The notes under the pieces: model-generated | Told to the model about the DNA's origin: nothing | Database searches by the model: none | Seen by the model: only the letters and a program-made list of their open reading frames with translations | Assembly (NCBI GenBank): GCA_963697355.1 | Contig: CAVONV010000022.1 | Location: 310,001-374,000, forward strand | Length of the DNA: 64,000 nt | Origin: CAVONV01 sp963697355 | Lineage (GTDB): Bacteria; Acidobacteriota; Vicinamibacteria; Marinacidobacterales; DATDRI01 | Direction: 5' to 3' | Made by a program: the position numbers and the translations under genes | Shown here: positions 62,035 to 64,000 of the stretch, in pieces | Numbering within the stretch: the stretch's first letter is position 1 | Layout: each line of letters begins with the position of its first letter

Positions 62035-64000
62035 TCAGGTCAAGTTTCTGAGCCAATTCAATGGTGACAGACGAGAGTCCTTTTGTTTTCGTGTCGCGTT
62101 GACCTCGGCCCGAGGTCCACAGACTGAGCGGTAGTCACAAAATCTGCAGCCGAATGTCGGTTTCGGGGCTGCCGGGAAAAACCCTTCTGCGATAACGGTG
62201 TCCAGTCTTCGTTGGAACTCCTCGACAACGCTAAGCGTTTCTTCATCCGGTACGATGCGTCTTTGTTCGTAGCCTCCGATGTCGGTGCAGTAGTAGAGAC
62301 GAGATTCGGCCACTTCACGTCCAGTGAGGGATTCGAATGCAAGGGCATATAGGACCGGTTGCAGAGTCTCGCCTCCGTTGACGACTGCTTGTGGGGGAAC
62401 CCAGGCCCTACCGCTTTTGTAATCGGTGATGCGCGCTCTGCCGTCCTCTCCTTTCTCCACTAGGTCAATAGCACCCCGGAGGCGGAGCCCGTTTGAGAGG
62501 ACCGCTTCATGGAGAACGCTCTCGGGGTCGGCCGGGCCCCGAGGTCTCATCCCAAAGGTATATTCACGATGTATCGGAATCCAGCTTTCCGACGATTCCG
62601 ATTCTCGTCTAATCCAACCACGTAGGTCCGTTCGGATGCGATCGGTCTCATCCTGCCAAATGCGATCGATGGCGGGGGCGAGCTCCTCGGCAAACCTCGC
62701 CGTGACTTTGGCGAAAGTCGCCTCACAGACGGCGAGTGCCGCCGTGAGGTTCTGGGGCCCGATAGGGAGGAGTCCTTCATCTTCCAGCTTCTTTGAAACC
62801 TCGAATTGAGCCTCATGCATGATGCGGCCGCGGGTGAGAGCATCCATATGAGTGACATACCCGATGGTATCCCGAGGTCTGAGCCGGATGATGGCATGAA
62901 GAAAGAACCGGTATGGGCACCATGCGTACTTTTCGAGGGCTGTCACGGAATAGGCGCGAGCCGCAAGACGAGCGTTTGCCAACGTCTGCGACCGTGTCTG
63001 AGGAAGGATCGAGGAATCCGTCTGGGGGATAGAACTTTCCGGGTCGGCTCCGGAGGAAACGCATCCTCAAAGAGCGAGCGAGAGAAGGATTCACGGTCAT
63101 GAGGTAGCGACCTGTGCCTCGTGCCTCGAGCTCGCTCGTATCGACTCGAAGAGCTTCCGCGAGAAATGCCAGGTCCAACTCGGTCTCATCGATGGAGCCC
63201 ATCGCTTCTCGTGGGGCAGGCCAGCCCAAACGAGCTCCGCTGGAAGCAGCCGCTTGTTTCTCCAACGCTTCGAAGTCGGGGAGCTCTCCCTGGCTTGCCC
63301 GCACCACTTCGAGGAGATAGAAGGACGGGACTTTGGAGCGACCCTTTTGAAGATCCACAGAGGGGTAGCTGAATACGATTCTTCTGTGGGCTGCTCCGGC
63401 AGCGAGGCGGAGAGCAAGACGCTCTTCTCCGATTCGGTCCTCTTGCTGCGGGAGGCTGGGAGAGATTTCCTTCCTCCAACTGTCAAGAAGGAGGGGATCT
63501 TCGACGATCTTCCTTGGGAACATCCGCTCAGCGAGTCCCGGAACGAGGACCACCTCGAAGCTCATACCGCGTGCCGCCTCGATGGGAGCGATCCAAACTC
63601 GTCCGTAGCGGTATGGAGGAGGTTCTTGGGACATGAGGGTTAGTCGTTCTGCCAGCACTCTGCGTACTTCAAAGATCTCGACGGGACCCACGGAATCCAT
63701 CGGCGCGAGCTCTCCGAGCAGTTTCAACACGTTGTCAGGGGATGCCAGAGCGCTGGAGGCGAGTAACTTCAGCGCATCTAGCCAGACGCGCCATTCGGCT
63801 CTCGCAGGTAGTTCGCTGAGGATACCGATTAACGGCAAGGCAAAGCGCCTCAGGTGTCGGAGATCCTCCAACTGGCGGACGATGGCCGCTGCTTCACTCC
63901 CCTCGGGGTCTTCGATTTCTTGGAGCCTCGCTCGGAACTCATTCTCCAAGCCAGCTAGCCGTCTTTCCCATCGGTCGCGCCCTCCGATGACTGCCGCGTC
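62035..64000 (-). CDS. addB: AddB-like helicase-nuclease subunit, partial and frame broken by one +1 shift
   Basis: Open to the right edge, so the N-terminus is missing. The frame to about 63000 holds AddB-type helicase-like motifs (VWIAPIEAARGMSFEVVLVP, HRRIVFSYPSVDLQKGR); a shift near 62985-63005 joins ANARLAARAYSVTALEKYAW with the Fe-S entry CPYRFF, the PD-(D/E)XK nuclease (GAIDLVEKGEDGRARITDYK) and the Cys cluster FGCRFCDYRSVCG. The four Cys fit the iron-sulfur clamp of AddB. It probably acts with the AddA-like protein. The small membrane gene follows it. Confidence 0.82.

Overview
This is a 64 kb stretch of a bacterial chromosome, of medium-high GC and Gram-negative type: it has a TonB-dependent receptor, an outer-membrane barrel, lipoproteins and periplasmic adaptors. 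No rRNA, tRNA, phage, insertion sequence or CRISPR array is visible. The gene mix (YIP1, DUF4388/PATAN, split gcvPA/gcvPB, S9 peptidases, sodium:solute symporters, an SCO protein with a CX5C motif, a TIGR04076 protein) resembles Acidobacteriota or a related uncultured aerobic heterotroph. That placement is an inference from gene content.

Layout. 0-6.3 kb (minus strand): macrolide-type ABC exporter permeases, their adaptor and a YIP1 protein, then an SCO/CusF-like copper lipoprotein and an M24 peptidase. 6.4-23.2 kb: secreted hydrolases and peptidases (alpha/beta hydrolase, S9 peptidase, a beta-lactamase-fold/VanX fusion lipoprotein, an isochorismatase-like hydrolase), a glycosyltransferase, aldehyde dehydrogenase, symporter, flavin oxidoreductase, peroxiredoxin, TIGR04076 protein, methyltransferase and glycerol-3-phosphate dehydrogenase. 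23.2-31.7 kb: an AmpG-like transporter, an OB-fold-like secreted protein, the two-subunit glycine dehydrogenase, an NAD-kinase-family protein and an SDR. 31.8-46 kb: a compact chemosensory island transcribed leftward (cheW-cheR-cheA-cheB-cheY-cheX-GAF-REC-DUF4388/REC-PilZ), with a divergent methyl-accepting protein carrying a c-type heme motif and, past an SDR, an MglA-like GTPase fused to sensor-kinase-like modules. 46-58 kb: TonB receptor, PAS-LuxR regulator, thrC-thrB, a secreted nickel superoxide dismutase, a trans-sulfuration PLP enzyme, a CBS protein, a P1 peptidase with a symporter, and a beta-barrel protein. 58-64 kb: an AddAB-like helicase-nuclease locus, open at the right edge.

Two large-scale patterns stand out. 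First, nine coding regions (at 10-22 kb and 60-63 kb) are broken by about 16 frame changes. Every one can be repaired by removing one base (two at one site of the peroxiredoxin), mostly from a short homopolymer, while genes between 23 and 58 kb are intact. That looks like insertion-type consensus errors rather than decay, so I describe these as probably functional genes with a broken frame here. Second, many intergenic gaps carry degenerate short-period repeats (units TTGAGTTC, CCAGTGA and CTTCCTA) in both orientations, plus GGGAC/GTCCC palindromes.

The most interesting single signal is the peroxiredoxin at 19.3-19.9 kb. The codon at the peroxidatic cysteine position is TGA, and a perfect 7-bp hairpin with a GG-starting loop lies 13 bases downstream, which fits a bacterial SECIS element and hence a possible selenocysteine peroxiredoxin. 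Other points of note are the MglA-GTPase fusion, the heme-motif chemoreceptor, a CheX-like protein lacking the catalytic Asn, and the exported Ni-SOD.
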